Notes: generated by a model from the letters alone, not told the origin. Shown: positions 1 through 9,677, numbered from the stretch's first letter. The stretch: 64,000 bases of DNA from Thermoanaerobaculia bacterium (GCA_022822365.1 JAJEBV010000026.1:1-64000); one strand, 5' to 3'. Program-made: numbers and translations.

Positions 1-150
1 AACCGAACTCAAGCTGCGACGGAGTACACTCTGTCTTCACGGGTCTCGCTCCTGTGGACTGTCCAAATGCTTGACAACACTTGGATTATCCGCGGGAAGA
101 GGCCCGATCTCAAATCACCCCGTGAGATATGCGGGCTAGGAAGAGCTCCC

Positions 151-247
151 CACTGGGTGCGCCGGCGCCCCCGCCGGCTGGGTGCGCGGGTCTTCTGACC
201 CGCTGCCGCCGAAGGCGGCCAAGAACCTGCGCCGCGAAGCGGCGGCC
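151..247. repeat. palindromic intergenic repeat, copy 1
   Basis: Bases 151-178 are identical to bases 26622-26649, and the core GGGTGCGCCGGCGCCC recurs at 20718. Downstream lie two short stems, GCCGCC-gaa-GGCGGC near 206-220 and GCCGC-gaa-GCGGC near 231-244. The element sits just past the stop of the serine hydrolase gene. It resembles a REP-like palindromic repeat family. The rest of 1-261 holds no gene that I can support. Confidence 0.7.
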
Positions 248-261
248 ATGTTGGGTGCCAG

Positions 262-1560
262 CTAGCCGGTGTCCCGCGGTTCGACCGTCCTGTCATCGAT
301 GGCCATGACCACAGCGTCGTGGATCGCCGGCCGGAGCCTGCGGATCGCGATGTTCTCGCGGGTCGGGTGGACCCGGTTGGTCAGGAGGACGACGATCAGT
401 TCCAGTTCCGGGTCGATCCAGAGCGAGGTGCCGGTGAAGCCGGTGTGGCCGTAGGAGCGGGCGGAGAAGTAGCGGCCGGCGGAACTGGGGTCGGAGGGCG
501 TGTCCCAGCCAAGCGCCCGGCTGCTTCCGGGCACGAGTTCGGCCCGGCGGGTGAAGAGGGCAACCGTGTCGGCGTTGACGATACGCCGGCCGCTGTGGAC
601 GCCGCCGTTCAGCATCGCCTGCGCGAACGTCGCGACATCGCGTGCAGTGCCGAACAGCCCGGCGTGCGGCGCCACGCCCCCCAGTGCGTGAGTGTTCTCG
701 TCGTGGACTTCGCCGTGGGGGAGCCGCCCGCGCCAGTCGTCGGGCTCGGTTGGAGCGATCCGCTCGCGGAGAGCGGGATCGGGGAGGTAGCCGGTGTCCC
801 GCAGCGTCAGGGGACCGAGTACCTCCTCCTGGACCAGGACGTCGAGGGGCCGGCCGGACCCGCGTTCGAGGATCTCGCCCAGCAGCAGGACGCCCAGGTC
901 GGAGTAGATGGCCCGTTCGCGCGGTCGGGCCTCGAGCTCGCTGGCGGCGATGTGCTCGAGGTATCGGCGGCGGGCCTCGTCGCGGTCGAGACTTTCCCCC
1001 AGCTCCCGGAACAGCTCGGTGCAACAGGGCAGGCCGCTCGAGTGGGCGAGCAGGTCTCTCAGGGTCGCGTCTCCGACCGGCCGTCCTTCGAGCTCCGGCA
1101 GGTAGGCGGCGGCGGTGGCGTCGAGGTCGAGCGCGCCGGACTCGACCCGGCGCATCATCAGGGTCGTCGTCGCGATGACCTTGGTCAGGGAGGCCAGGTC
1201 GTAGATGGTCGACGGAGTGACGGCGGGAGCGTCGTCGTCCCAGGTCAGCCGGCCGGCAGCCCCTTCGAACGCGATGGCGCCGCGGCGGGCGACCAGCAGG
1301 ACGCCGCCCGGAGTGACACCCTCGGCCACGGCCTTCTCCAACAGGGCGCCGGCCTGCTGGAGCCGCTCCGGGTCGAAGCCGACCGACGCGGGCGCCGCAT
1401 CCTGGAGCGTGGCGGCGGCCGCAGCCGGCTCTGCCGATCCCGGTGAAGACACGTTTGACGCGGGTCTTGTCGATTGGCAGGCGAAGGAGGCGGCGAAGAG
1501 CGGAACAGCCGCCAGGAGCCGAACCGCCGGCGCATTGGTGAGTCCTCGCACGGCATCCAT
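262..1560 (-). CDS. exported serine hydrolase, beta-lactamase/D-Ala-D-Ala carboxypeptidase fold
   Basis: This 432-residue protein has the three marks of the class C beta-lactamase/esterase family: S124-L-T-K127 (nucleophile and general base), Y219-S-D221 and H372-T-G374. I start it at the ATG at 1558-1560 because a hydrophobic signal segment follows directly (residues 12-27), ending in a Cys at 28 that could be lipidated, although the lipobox is imperfect. A longer upstream reading is possible but would bury the signal. Such proteins hydrolyse esters, amides or D-Ala peptides in the periplasm. The substrate cannot be told from sequence. It is transcribed divergently from the SMP-30 gene. Confidence 0.85.
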   Translation of the reverse strand: MDAVRGLTNAPAVRLLAAVPLFAASFACQSTRPASNVSSPGSAEPAAAAATLQDAAPASVGFDPERLQQAGALLEKAVAEGVTPGGVLLVARRGAIAFEGAAGRLTWDDDAPAVTPSTIYDLASLTKVIATTTLMMRRVESGALDLDATAAAYLPELEGRPVGDATLRDLLAHSSGLPCCTELFRELGESLDRDEARRRYLEHIAASELEARPRERAIYSDLGVLLLGEILERGSGRPLDVLVQEEVLGPLTLRDTGYLPDPALRERIAPTEPDDWRGRLPHGEVHDENTHALGGVAPHAGLFGTARDVATFAQAMLNGGVHSGRRIVNADTVALFTRRAELVPGSSRALGWDTPSDPSSAGRYFSARSYGHTGFTGTSLWIDPELELIVVLLTNRVHPTRENIAIRRLRPAIHDAVVMAIDDRTVEPRDTG

Positions 1561-1652
1561 GGCGGGCGAAGAAGGCAACGTCGCGAGAATACCTGTTGCT
1601 ATCCTCACGCCTTCGCGGAAGAAGTGAGCAGACGTCAGAAGGAGACTCGACG

Positions 1653-2705
1653 ATGAAGAGTTCCCGGGCCGGATGGGCCATCCTGGGCGCGGTGCTGGTC
1701 GCAGCAGGTTGCGGCTATGGCGGCGACGGCGAGGAAGCCGAGACGACGATGGAGGAGGCAACGGAGGAGATGGAGAGCGACGGCACGGTGCTGCGTAACG
1801 ATCCGGCGATGGATGACCTGGTTCCCGCCGGCGCCATGGTCGAGAAGGTCGCGGACGGCTTCACATTCACCGAGGGTCCGGTGTGGGTTCCCGGTGACCC
1901 CGACCGTCTCTACTTCAGCGACATCCCTCAGAACAGGGTCTACCGCTGGTCCGAAGGCGAGGGCGCGGTCGTCTTCCTCGATCCAGTCCTGCCGGACGAC
2001 GCCGGTACCGGCGGCACCGGCGGCTCGAACGGGCTGGCCCTGCACCCGGACGGCCGCCTCGTTCTCTGCGAGCACGGCAACCGCGTGGTGTCGGCGATGG
2101 AGCTCGACGGCGAGCGGACGACGCTGGCCGGCAGCTACGACGGCAAGCGGCTGAACAGCCCGAACGACATCGTGTTCCACTCGAGCGGCGCCGCCTTCTT
2201 CACCGATCCGCCCTACGGCCTGCCGAACCAGTCGGAGAACAAGGAGCAGGACCACAACGGCATCTACCGCCTGGACCCGGACGGCACGGTGACGCTGCTC
2301 GAGACAGGCCAGACCCGCCCGAACGGCCTCGGCCTGTCGCCGGACGAGAAGACTCTCTACGTGGCGAACTCGGACGCGCCGCCGAACCGCTACTGGAAGA
2401 AGTACGCGGTGAACGACGACCTCACCCTGGGCGAGGGCGAGATGTTCTTCGACGCCAGCGGCATGGAGGCGCCCGGCGCGCCGGATGGCCTGGCCGTCGA
2501 CGTGGACGGCAACGTCTTCGCGACCGGGCCGGGCGGCGTGATGGTCTTCTCGCCCGACGGCCGCCACCTGGGGACGGTCGCGCCGGCCGAACTGCCCGCG
2601 AACACCGCCTTCGGCGGCGACGGCAGCACGCTCTACATGACGGCGCGCACGGGGCTCTACCGCGTCACCACGAGTACCCGGGGTCTCGTATACCGGGGCG
2701 AGTGA
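1653..2705 (+). CDS. SMP-30/gluconolactonase/LRE family lipoprotein
   Basis: The 350-residue product begins with a lipoprotein signal (LVAAGC, Cys 20), then an acidic linker and a six-bladed SMP-30 propeller. Family metal-site segments are visible: FTEGPVW near the start, NSPNDIVF in the middle and SPDEKTLYVANSD late. Family members are calcium- or zinc-dependent lactonases that open sugar or other lactones. An AAGGAG ribosome site at 1639-1644 fixes the ATG at 1653. A symporter gene follows after 17 bases, so uptake and lactone hydrolysis may be linked. The substrate is unknown. Confidence 0.88.
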   Translation: MKSSRAGWAILGAVLVAAGCGYGGDGEEAETTMEEATEEMESDGTVLRNDPAMDDLVPAGAMVEKVADGFTFTEGPVWVPGDPDRLYFSDIPQNRVYRWSEGEGAVVFLDPVLPDDAGTGGTGGSNGLALHPDGRLVLCEHGNRVVSAMELDGERTTLAGSYDGKRLNSPNDIVFHSSGAAFFTDPPYGLPNQSENKEQDHNGIYRLDPDGTVTLLETGQTRPNGLGLSPDEKTLYVANSDAPPNRYWKKYAVNDDLTLGEGEMFFDASGMEAPGAPDGLAVDVDGNVFATGPGGVMVFSPDGRHLGTVAPAELPANTAFGGDGSTLYMTARTGLYRVTTSTRGLVYRGE

Positions 2706-2722
2706 TTCACTCGTAGGCCTGC

Positions 2723-4408
2723 GTGGGCCTCGGCGGCAGCTTCGGCCTTGCCGACTGGCTGATTCTCCTGGCGCTCTTCGCCGCCATCACGGTGATGGCG
2801 CGCTCGCTGTCGCGGCGGCAGAAGACCGAGCGCGACTACTTCGGCGGCGCCCGGAACCTCCCCTGGTACGCGGTAGCGGCCTCCCTGGTCGCGACCGAGA
2901 TCAGCGCGGTCACCTACATCAGCCTGCCCTCGATCGTCCACCGGCCGGGGGGCGACCTGACCTACCTGCAGATCGGGTTGTTCGGCTATCTCGCGGCCCG
3001 GTTGCTGGTGGCGTGGCTGCTCGTTCCCGCCTACTACCGCTACGACGTGATGAGTCCCTACGACCTGATCGAGCGGCGGCTGGGTCCCGCAGGCGCCTCG
3101 GTCCGACGGACGGCGACCGGCATGTTCTGGCTCGGAGGCGTCCTGGCCCAGTCCGCGCGGGTCTACCTTTCCGCTGTCGTCCTGGGCGTCCTGCTCCACC
3201 GGGAACTGGGATGGCTGGAACGGACGACCGGCGTGCCGCCCCACGTGGCGGCGGTGGCGGCGGTGGTCGTCGTCGCCGTGGTCTGGACCTGGCTCGGCGG
3301 CATCGCCGCGGTGGTCTGGACCGACGTCGTCCTCTTCCTGCTGTTCGTGGCCGGCGTCGCGGTCAGCCTGGGCGTCGTCGCCTGGGAGCTCGAGGCGGGC
3401 ATGGCGCCGGCGCTTGGCGCGGCCTGGAGCGCGGGGAAGTTCGCGCTGTTCGACCTGTCGGCGTCCCTGACGGCGCCGTACACGCTCTGGGCGGCGCTGA
3501 TCGGCGCCACGATCGGCGGCGTTGCCGCCTTCGGTACGGACCAGTTGATGGCGCAGCGCCTCTTCTGCTGCCGCAGCGCGCGGGACGCTCAACTGGCGGT
3601 GACCGCCAGCGGTGTCTCCGTGCTCGTCTCCCTCTCCTTCGCCTTCGTCGGGATCGGTCTGTGGGCCTACTACGAGCAGGTGCCGCTTGCAGGCGTCGCG
3701 GCCGAGATCGTGGCCGAGCAGCCGGACCGGGTCTTCGCCGTCTTCGCGGTCGAGGCGGTGGCCGTTGGCCTGAAGGCCCTGGTCGTCGCCGGCGCCCTGG
3801 CGGCGGCGGTTTCCAGCCTCGACTCGATCCTCGCGGCGCTCGCGCAGACGACCTCCGCGCTCCTGCGCTCCCGCACACGCCCCGGCAACGGCGTCCGCCT
3901 GCCGCGGCTGCTCGTGCTCGGCTGGGGCCTCGTGCTCGGCCTGACGTCGCTCTCGATGGAGGCGGTCGCGGCCCGCTACGACGCGCTGCTCGACCTCGCC
4001 CTGGCGATGGCCGGATACACCGGAGGCGCCCTGCTGGCGGCCGTGGCTCTGTCGCTGGCGCCGTTCGGCCGCGACGGGCGAGGTTTCCTCTGGTCCGGAC
4101 CGCTCTCGGCGTTCGCCGTCTTCGCCGCGGTCTGGCATCAGGCGGCGGCGGGCTGGATCTGCCTGCTCGGATGTGTCGTGCTGCTCGCTGCCTGGCTGCG
4201 CATGGACGGCCGCGGCCGCCCGGCCGCCAGCCTCTTCCTGGTCCTGGGCGCCGGCGGGGTGCTGGCCCTGTGGGGCTGGGCCGAGGGTCCCGGCGGCGCG
4301 GTGCTTGCGTGGCCGTGGTACGTGCCGCTGGGTGCCGTGGTTGCCTGGGTGTGGGGCCTGGGGCTGAGTGGGCGCGGCGAACCGGGGGGTGTTAGCGTGA
4401 CGGCATGA
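2723..4408 (+). CDS. sodium:solute symporter (SSS) family transporter
   Basis: This is a 561-residue polytopic membrane protein with about 13 hydrophobic segments. The N-terminal part carries the family pattern RDYFGGARNLPWYAVAASLV, followed by ATEISAVTYISLPS and, later, a GTDQLMAQR segment typical of SSS carriers. The start is GTG at 2723. Its end overlaps the amidase start as ATGA (4405-4408), so the two are translationally coupled. SSS carriers bring in sugars, amino acids, carboxylates or vitamins with sodium. The amidase and SMP-30 neighbours hint at an organic nutrient, but this is inference. Confidence 0.9.
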   Translation: MGLGGSFGLADWLILLALFAAITVMARSLSRRQKTERDYFGGARNLPWYAVAASLVATEISAVTYISLPSIVHRPGGDLTYLQIGLFGYLAARLLVAWLLVPAYYRYDVMSPYDLIERRLGPAGASVRRTATGMFWLGGVLAQSARVYLSAVVLGVLLHRELGWLERTTGVPPHVAAVAAVVVVAVVWTWLGGIAAVVWTDVVLFLLFVAGVAVSLGVVAWELEAGMAPALGAAWSAGKFALFDLSASLTAPYTLWAALIGATIGGVAAFGTDQLMAQRLFCCRSARDAQLAVTASGVSVLVSLSFAFVGIGLWAYYEQVPLAGVAAEIVAEQPDRVFAVFAVEAVAVGLKALVVAGALAAAVSSLDSILAALAQTTSALLRSRTRPGNGVRLPRLLVLGWGLVLGLTSLSMEAVAARYDALLDLALAMAGYTGGALLAAVALSLAPFGRDGRGFLWSGPLSAFAVFAAVWHQAAAGWICLLGCVVLLAAWLRMDGRGRPAASLFLVLGAGGVLALWGWAEGPGGAVLAWPWYVPLGAVVAWVWGLGLSGRGEPGGVSVTA

Positions 4409-6060
4409 GCGAGCAGGAGGGCGCCACGCGGAGGCAGGTGATGGCCGCGGCGGGCGCGCTGGGCGCGGCTGCAGTGGCTGGCGCGGCTTGCGCCCCCTCA
4501 GGCCGTGACGCGGACCGGCGGACGGACGACGCGCCGGCGGCGCCGGTCGACGGCTTCGAACTCGAGGAGGCCACGATGGCCGACCTGGGACGGCAGATGG
4601 CGGACGGCGAGCGGACGAGCGCCCAGATCACCAGGCTCTACCTCGACCGCATCGAGGCCCTCGACGGTCAGGGGCCGACGCTGCGCTCCGTCATCGAGAC
4701 GAACCCGGACACCCTCGAGATCGCGGAGGAGCTCGACCGCGAGCGCGCCGCCGGAAACGTGCGCGGCCCGCTGCACGGCGTCCCGATCCTGCTGAAGGAC
4801 AACATCGCCACCGCCGACCGCACGACGACCACCGCCGGTTCGCTGGCCCTCGAAGGGTCCATCCCGCCGCGGGATGCCTTCGTCGCGGCGCAACTCCGGC
4901 GTGCGGGCGCCGTTCTTCTCGGCAAGGCGAACCTGAGCGAGTGGGCCAACTTTCGCTCCAACCGGTCGAGTTCGGGCTGGAGCGCGCGTGGCGGACAGTG
5001 CCGGAATCCGTACGTTCTCAGCCGCAATCCGTGCGGTTCCAGCTCCGGTTCGGGCGCCGCCGCGTCCGCGAACCTCTGCGCCGCGGCGGTCGGCACGGAG
5101 ACCGACGGCTCGATCATCTGCCCGTCGTCGGCGAACGGTCTCGTGGGGATCAAGCCGACCGTGGGCCTGGTCAGCCGCAGCGGCATCGTGCCGATCTCCG
5201 CGGTGCAGGACACCGCCGGGCCGATGGCGCGGACGGTCGCCGACGCCGCGGCCTTGCTGAGCGGGATGACGGGCCAGGATCCGCTGGACGAGGCGACCGC
5301 CGCCTCGCCGGTCTCCACCGACCTGACGCGTCATCTCGGCGAGCCCGGCGCGGCCGACCTGAGCGGCCTGCGGATCGGCGTCGGCCGCCAGTTCTTCGAT
5401 CGCGACAGCCGCGTCGACGCGGTGATGGAGGAAGCCATCGAGGCGCTCGGAAGCCTGGGGGCGGAGATCGTCGACCCGGTCGAGATCGCCCACCGCCGGG
5501 AGGTGGGGCGGCACGAGTACGAGGCGATGCTCTACGAGTTCAAGGCCGGTCTGAACGCGTACCTGGCCGAACTCGGTGACGGAGCTCCGGTCGCCTCACT
5601 CGCCGACGTCATCGCATTCAACGAGGCGAACGCGGAACGCGAGATGCCCTTCTTCGGCCAGGAGATCCTGATCGAGGCGGAAGGCAAGGGACCGCTGACC
5701 GAAGCCGCCTACCTGGAGGCGCGCGAGACGGCGAGCCGCCTGTCCCGCGAGGAGGGCCTCGACGCGACGCTCTCCGGGCACCGTCTCGACGCCATCCTCG
5801 GGCCGAGCGGCGGTCCGGCCTGGGTGACCGACCTGGTCCACGGCGACACCTTCTCGGTCGGCAGTTCCGGCGCGGCGGCGGTGGCGGGCTACCCGAACGT
5901 CACCGTCCCGGCCGGCCATGTGCACGGCCTGCCGGTGGGCGTCTCGTTCTTCGGCGCCGCCTGGAGCGAACCGACATTGATCCGCATCGCCTGGGCCTTC
6001 GAGCAGGCCGCCCCGCACCGTCGCCCGCCTCAGTTCCGCGCCAGCGTCGACGAAGTCTGA
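4405..6060 (+). CDS. amidase signature family enzyme, Tat-exported lipoprotein
   Basis: The 551-residue protein carries the amidase Ser-Ser-Lys triad: K131 in PILLKDN, the serine run in GSSSGSG at 211-217 and the nucleophile S236 in TETDGSII. The N-terminus TRRQVMAAAG is a twin-arginine signal followed by a lipobox with Cys 29, so the folded enzyme is probably exported and anchored. Family members hydrolyse carboxamides such as aryl or fatty amides, or Asn/Gln side chains. ATGA overlap with the upstream symporter suggests that they handle the same compound. It converges on the epoxide hydrolase gene with one base between stops. Confidence 0.9.
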   Translation: MSEQEGATRRQVMAAAGALGAAAVAGAACAPSGRDADRRTDDAPAAPVDGFELEEATMADLGRQMADGERTSAQITRLYLDRIEALDGQGPTLRSVIETNPDTLEIAEELDRERAAGNVRGPLHGVPILLKDNIATADRTTTTAGSLALEGSIPPRDAFVAAQLRRAGAVLLGKANLSEWANFRSNRSSSGWSARGGQCRNPYVLSRNPCGSSSGSGAAASANLCAAAVGTETDGSIICPSSANGLVGIKPTVGLVSRSGIVPISAVQDTAGPMARTVADAAALLSGMTGQDPLDEATAASPVSTDLTRHLGEPGAADLSGLRIGVGRQFFDRDSRVDAVMEEAIEALGSLGAEIVDPVEIAHRREVGRHEYEAMLYEFKAGLNAYLAELGDGAPVASLADVIAFNEANAEREMPFFGQEILIEAEGKGPLTEAAYLEARETASRLSREEGLDATLSGHRLDAILGPSGGPAWVTDLVHGDTFSVGSSGAAAVAGYPNVTVPAGHVHGLPVGVSFFGAAWSEPTLIRIAWAFEQAAPHRRPPQFRASVDEV

Positions 6061-6061
6061 T

Positions 6062-7201
6062 CTAGGCCTTCATCGCGCGGAAGCACTTCCGCAGCTCGTC
6101 GACGAAGACGTTCGGCACCTCGAAGGCGGCGAAATGGCCTCCCTTCTCGAGCCGGTTCCAGTAGACGAGCTGGCGGTACCGCCGCTCCGCCCAGCGCCGG
6201 GACGAGCGGAAGATCTCCTTGGGGAAGATGCTGCAGCCGACCGGGATCTCGACCGGATCCCCGCCGCCCCTGCCGAAGCTCTCCCAGTAGAGCCGCCCCG
6301 AAGAAGCGCCGCAGGCCGGCAGCCAGTACAGCATCACGTTGTCGAGCAGCTGGTCGCGCGTCAGCACGTTCTCCGGGTGGCCGTCGCAGTCCATCCACGA
6401 CCAGAACTTCTCGATGATCCAGGCGGCCTGCCCGGCCGGCGAATCGACCAGGCCGTAGCCGAGGGTCTGCGGCCGGGTCGACTGCTGCTTCGAGTAGCCG
6501 GAGTCCCAGTCCTGGTAGTGCTGGAGACCGGCGAGGGCGTCCTTCTCGATGTCCGTCAGGTCGTCCATCGTGCTCCGGTCCACGCCCGACGTCGGCATGT
6601 TCAGATGGATGCCGTGGCAGTGCTCGTGGTCCTGGATCGCGATCGCCGTGCTGACCGCCGCGCCCCAGTCGCCGCCCTGGGCGAAGTACCACTCGTAGCC
6701 GAGCCGCGCCATGAGTTCGGCCCAGGCGTCGGCGATCTTCTCGACGCTCCAGCCTGCCGTGGTCGGTTTGTCCGAGAATCCGAACCCCGGCAGGGCGGGA
6801 ACGACCAGGTGGAAGGCGTCCTCCTCCGAGCCGCCGTGGGCGGTCGGATCGAGCAGAGGCTCGAGCACTTCCAGGAACTCGACGATCGAGCCCGGCCAGC
6901 CGTGGGTCATGACCAGCGGCGCGGCGCCGCGGTGCTTCGAGCGCAGGTGGAGGAAGTGGATGCCCAGCCCGTCGATCTCGGTCCTGAACTGGTCGAGGTC
7001 GTTCAGGCGGTTCTCCAGGCGGCGCCAGTCGTAGGAGGAGGTCCAGTACTCGCAGACCTCCTTCGTGTAGGCGAGCGGGATGCCCTGGGTCCAGTCGCCG
7101 ACCGTCTCGCTCTCGGGCCAGCGGGTGGCGGCCAGCCGGCGGCGAAGGTCGGTCAGTTCCTCTTCGTCGATCTCGATGCGGTAGGGCGTGATGTCGGTCA
7201 T
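6062..7201 (-). CDS. epoxide hydrolase, EHN-domain alpha/beta hydrolase
   Basis: The 379-residue product opens with the epoxide-hydrolase N-terminal domain (RRLAATRWPE, then a W-x-x-G-I-P-L stretch near 37-43). The hydrolase core follows: oxyanion loop H100-G-W-P-G, nucleophile D178 in QGGDWGA and a catalytic His in KGGHFAAFE near the C-terminus. The family opens epoxides to diols via an alkyl-enzyme ester. No signal peptide is seen, so it is cytoplasmic. It is oriented against the amidase and stands alone. Confidence 0.92.
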   Translation of the reverse strand: MTDITPYRIEIDEEELTDLRRRLAATRWPESETVGDWTQGIPLAYTKEVCEYWTSSYDWRRLENRLNDLDQFRTEIDGLGIHFLHLRSKHRGAAPLVMTHGWPGSIVEFLEVLEPLLDPTAHGGSEEDAFHLVVPALPGFGFSDKPTTAGWSVEKIADAWAELMARLGYEWYFAQGGDWGAAVSTAIAIQDHEHCHGIHLNMPTSGVDRSTMDDLTDIEKDALAGLQHYQDWDSGYSKQQSTRPQTLGYGLVDSPAGQAAWIIEKFWSWMDCDGHPENVLTRDQLLDNVMLYWLPACGASSGRLYWESFGRGGGDPVEIPVGCSIFPKEIFRSSRRWAERRYRQLVYWNRLEKGGHFAAFEVPNVFVDELRKCFRAMKA

Positions 7202-7245
7202 GCGGCGGACGCTAGCACTAGCGCCGCGACGCTCCTAGCGCCGTT

Positions 7246-7854
7246 CTAGAAGCCGATGCGGACGCCGACCGAGATGGTCTCGATGTCGCCGCCGATGGAC
7301 TCGAATCGCCCGACGAGACTGAGACGGCCCAGGAGCTGGAACTCGGCGCCGACGCCGTACACGAGGTCTTCCTCGTCCAGATTCTCGAGCGCGACGTCGA
7401 AGTCGTCCAGCGCGTCCTCCAGGTCGGCGCCCCACGACACGATGCCGACCTTCGCGAAGATGGAGATGCGGCCGGTGATCGCGTACTGGGGGACGACGGC
7501 GACTGACAGGACATTGATCTTGCCGCGGATCGGAATGTCGGGGCACGCCACGCCCTCGGCGCAGGGTCGGATCGCGCCGTCGACTTCCGACAGGTCGTGA
7601 TAGCCGGCCTCTACGGCGAAGTTCTCGCTTAGCTTGTAGCCGATCTCGTAGACCCGGGAGTTGCCGTCGCCGTCGAGGACTTGGTCGAAAGCGTCGTCGA
7701 AGTTCACTTCGACGCCCGACCGGCCGAGGTGGAAGCCGACGTACAACTCGCGTTCTGCGGTTGCCGGTGACGCGGTCAGCAGCATCACGAGCGCGAGAGC
7801 GCCGGGCGCCGCCGCAGGCAGGAAACGGGGCATCGAAGAACGGCTCTCCATCAT
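7246..7854 (-). CDS. small outer-membrane beta-barrel protein
   Basis: The 202-residue protein has a signal peptide ending in ASPATA before ERELYVGF. The mature part has alternating hydrophobic strands (AVEAGYHDLS, SIFAKVGIVSW, LVGRFESIG) and ends in VGVRIGF, a terminal Phe typical of outer-membrane barrels. It looks like an eight-stranded OmpA/OmpW-type barrel. I chose the ATG at 7852-7854 because GGGAGG lies five bases upstream; a second ATG follows immediately. One periplasmic or loop Cys pair (CAEGVAC) is present. Function is not known. Confidence 0.8.
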   Translation of the reverse strand: MMESRSSMPRFLPAAAPGALALVMLLTASPATAERELYVGFHLGRSGVEVNFDDAFDQVLDGDGNSRVYEIGYKLSENFAVEAGYHDLSEVDGAIRPCAEGVACPDIPIRGKINVLSVAVVPQYAITGRISIFAKVGIVSWGADLEDALDDFDVALENLDEEDLVYGVGAEFQLLGRLSLVGRFESIGGDIETISVGVRIGF

Positions 7855-7975
7855 CGTGGCCTCCCGGGAAGACGGCACCGGAGTCAACTCGAAGATCATA
7901 CAGGAATGGCTATAAGCCTGTTGAGCGGGATCGGGCGCTCTTCCGCCGGAGGGAATGAAGTAGCGTCGGCGGCCG

Positions 7976-8677
7976 ATGAGCGATCCGGTGTGCCTGATCT
8001 CCGGCGTCGGTCCCGGCACCGGGGCGGCGCTCGCCCGGCGGTTCGCCTCCGGTGGCTATCGGGTGGCGATGCTGGCCCGCAACGAGGACCGGCTGCGCAC
8101 GCTGGAGTCCGGGATCGAGGGTTCGCGCGCCTACGTCTGCGACGTCTCGAACGCCGAAGCCGTGAGCGCGACGGTAGCCCGGGTGCGCGGCGATCTCGGA
8201 GCGCCCACGGTCCTCGTGCACAACGCCGTGGGCGGCGCCTTCGGCGACTTCCTGGAAGTCGAGCCCGAGCAGTTGCGCGCGAACTTCGAGGTCAACGTGA
8301 TGGGGCTCCTGTACCTGGCCCGCGCGCTGGCGCCGGCGATGATCGAGGCAGGTCGGGGAGCGATCATGGTCACCGGGAACACGTCCGCTCGCCGCGGCAT
8401 GCCACGCTTCGCCGGCTTCGCGCCGACGAAGGCGGGACAGCGCATCCTTGCGGAGTCGATGGCGAGGAGCCTGGGGCCCCAGGGCGTTCACGTCGCGTAC
8501 TTCGTGATCGACGCCGTGATCGACCTGGAGTGGACGCGGCGGCGGATGCCCGACCAGCCGGACGACTTCTTCATCAAGCCGGAAGCGATCGCGGAGAACG
8601 TCTGGTTCGTGGCCCACCAGGATCCGTCGGCGTGGAGTTTCGAGGTCGAGCTCAGGCCCTACGGCGAGCGCTGGTAG
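7976..8677 (+). CDS. short-chain dehydrogenase-like protein without the catalytic Tyr
   Basis: The 233-residue protein has an SDR Rossmann fold: the nucleotide loop GVGPGTG at 10-16, a D-V pair after strand 3 and an NA motif (HNAVGG) near 82-87. The catalytic Ser is present (S137), and Lys 152 is in place, but the usual Tyr of YxxxK is Phe 148 (FAPTK). I know of an SDR subgroup with this same Phe; whether its members are active dehydrogenases is unclear to me. There is no clear ribosome site. It precedes the metallo-beta-lactamase gene. Confidence 0.85.
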   Translation: MSDPVCLISGVGPGTGAALARRFASGGYRVAMLARNEDRLRTLESGIEGSRAYVCDVSNAEAVSATVARVRGDLGAPTVLVHNAVGGAFGDFLEVEPEQLRANFEVNVMGLLYLARALAPAMIEAGRGAIMVTGNTSARRGMPRFAGFAPTKAGQRILAESMARSLGPQGVHVAYFVIDAVIDLEWTRRRMPDQPDDFFIKPEAIAENVWFVAHQDPSAWSFEVELRPYGERW

Positions 8678-8738
8678 CGGGCGGCCCGGGCGGATCACCG
8701 TGGTAGTTTGGATCGGCACACCCCCCGGCGGAGTACAG

Positions 8739-9677
8739 ATGACACGTTCCCTCCTTGCTCTTCCGAGCGCACTCCTGATCGTCCTCGGCGCCGCGGCCTG
8801 CGGCGGCGAGAGCACGGCGCCGGCGCCCAAAGAGGCTCCGGAGGCCGATGCCGCGGTCTCCGCGGAGGGCGAAGACGACGGCTGGGGACTTCGGAACGAC
8901 CCGGTTGCGCAGCGGGTCGAGCCGTTCCAGATCTTCGACAACCTCTACTACGTGGGCATTGACTGGGTGTCGTCCTATCTCCTGGTGACGACGGACGGCC
9001 TGATCCTGATCGGTTCGCTGTACGGCGACTTCATAGACAACCCGATCGACGGCATCCGCGCCGTGGGATTCGATCCTTCCGATCTGAAGTACGTCCTGGT
9101 GACCCACGGCCACTTCGACCATGTCGGCGGGGCGGCGAGATTCCAGGAGGCCTACGGCGCGCGGGTCGGCATGACCGAGGCCGACTGGGAGCTGGCTGAA
9201 CAGCCGCCGAGCGACCCGCGCTACGAGATCGACGTTCCGGTGCGCGACATGGTGATCGCGGATGGCGAGACGTTGCAGTTGGGCGACACGGAGATTCGCT
9301 TCTACGTCACCCCCGGCCATACCGAAGGCGTCCTCTCGATGGAGTTCCCGGTGCGGGACGGCGGGGAAGAGCACCGGGCGTTCGTCTTCGGCGGCGTGGG
9401 CCTCAACTTCGAGGGAGTTCACCGTACGAACCTCTACCTGGACAGCGTGGCCCGGATCCGGAGACTCGCCGGCGAGGAGGGCAATCCGGTCGAGGTCAAC
9501 ATCACGAACCACGCCGAGATGGGACGCGTCTTCGAGCGCGCGGAGCACTTGGCGTCGCGGGGGGCTTCGGACCCCCACCCCTTCGTTGATCCGCAGGGCT
9601 TTCTCGACTGGCTGGCGGAGTTGCAGCGCAACGCCGAGCACAAGCTGGTCGTCGAACGCGAGTTGGCCGGCGAGTAG
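8739..9677 (+). CDS. metallo-beta-lactamase fold lipoprotein (B3-like hydrolase)
   Basis: The 312-residue product starts with a lipoprotein signal (LIVLGAAAC). The MBL zinc motif H123-G-H125-F-D127-H128 is followed by H194 in PGHTEG. The overall layout resembles the subclass B3-like periplasmic hydrolases. These act on lactams, lactones or other esters; resistance cannot be inferred. ATG at 8739 directly precedes the signal. The next gene starts on the base after its stop, so the two are probably co-transcribed. Confidence 0.88.
   Translation: MTRSLLALPSALLIVLGAAACGGESTAPAPKEAPEADAAVSAEGEDDGWGLRNDPVAQRVEPFQIFDNLYYVGIDWVSSYLLVTTDGLILIGSLYGDFIDNPIDGIRAVGFDPSDLKYVLVTHGHFDHVGGAARFQEAYGARVGMTEADWELAEQPPSDPRYEIDVPVRDMVIADGETLQLGDTEIRFYVTPGHTEGVLSMEFPVRDGGEEHRAFVFGGVGLNFEGVHRTNLYLDSVARIRRLAGEEGNPVEVNITNHAEMGRVFERAEHLASRGASDPHPFVDPQGFLDWLAELQRNAEHKLVVERELAGE

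Noticed and set aside
71..90. TTGACA at 71-76 as a promoter
   Set aside because: No suitable -10 follows at 16-18 bases, and it would transcribe antisense to the serine hydrolase.
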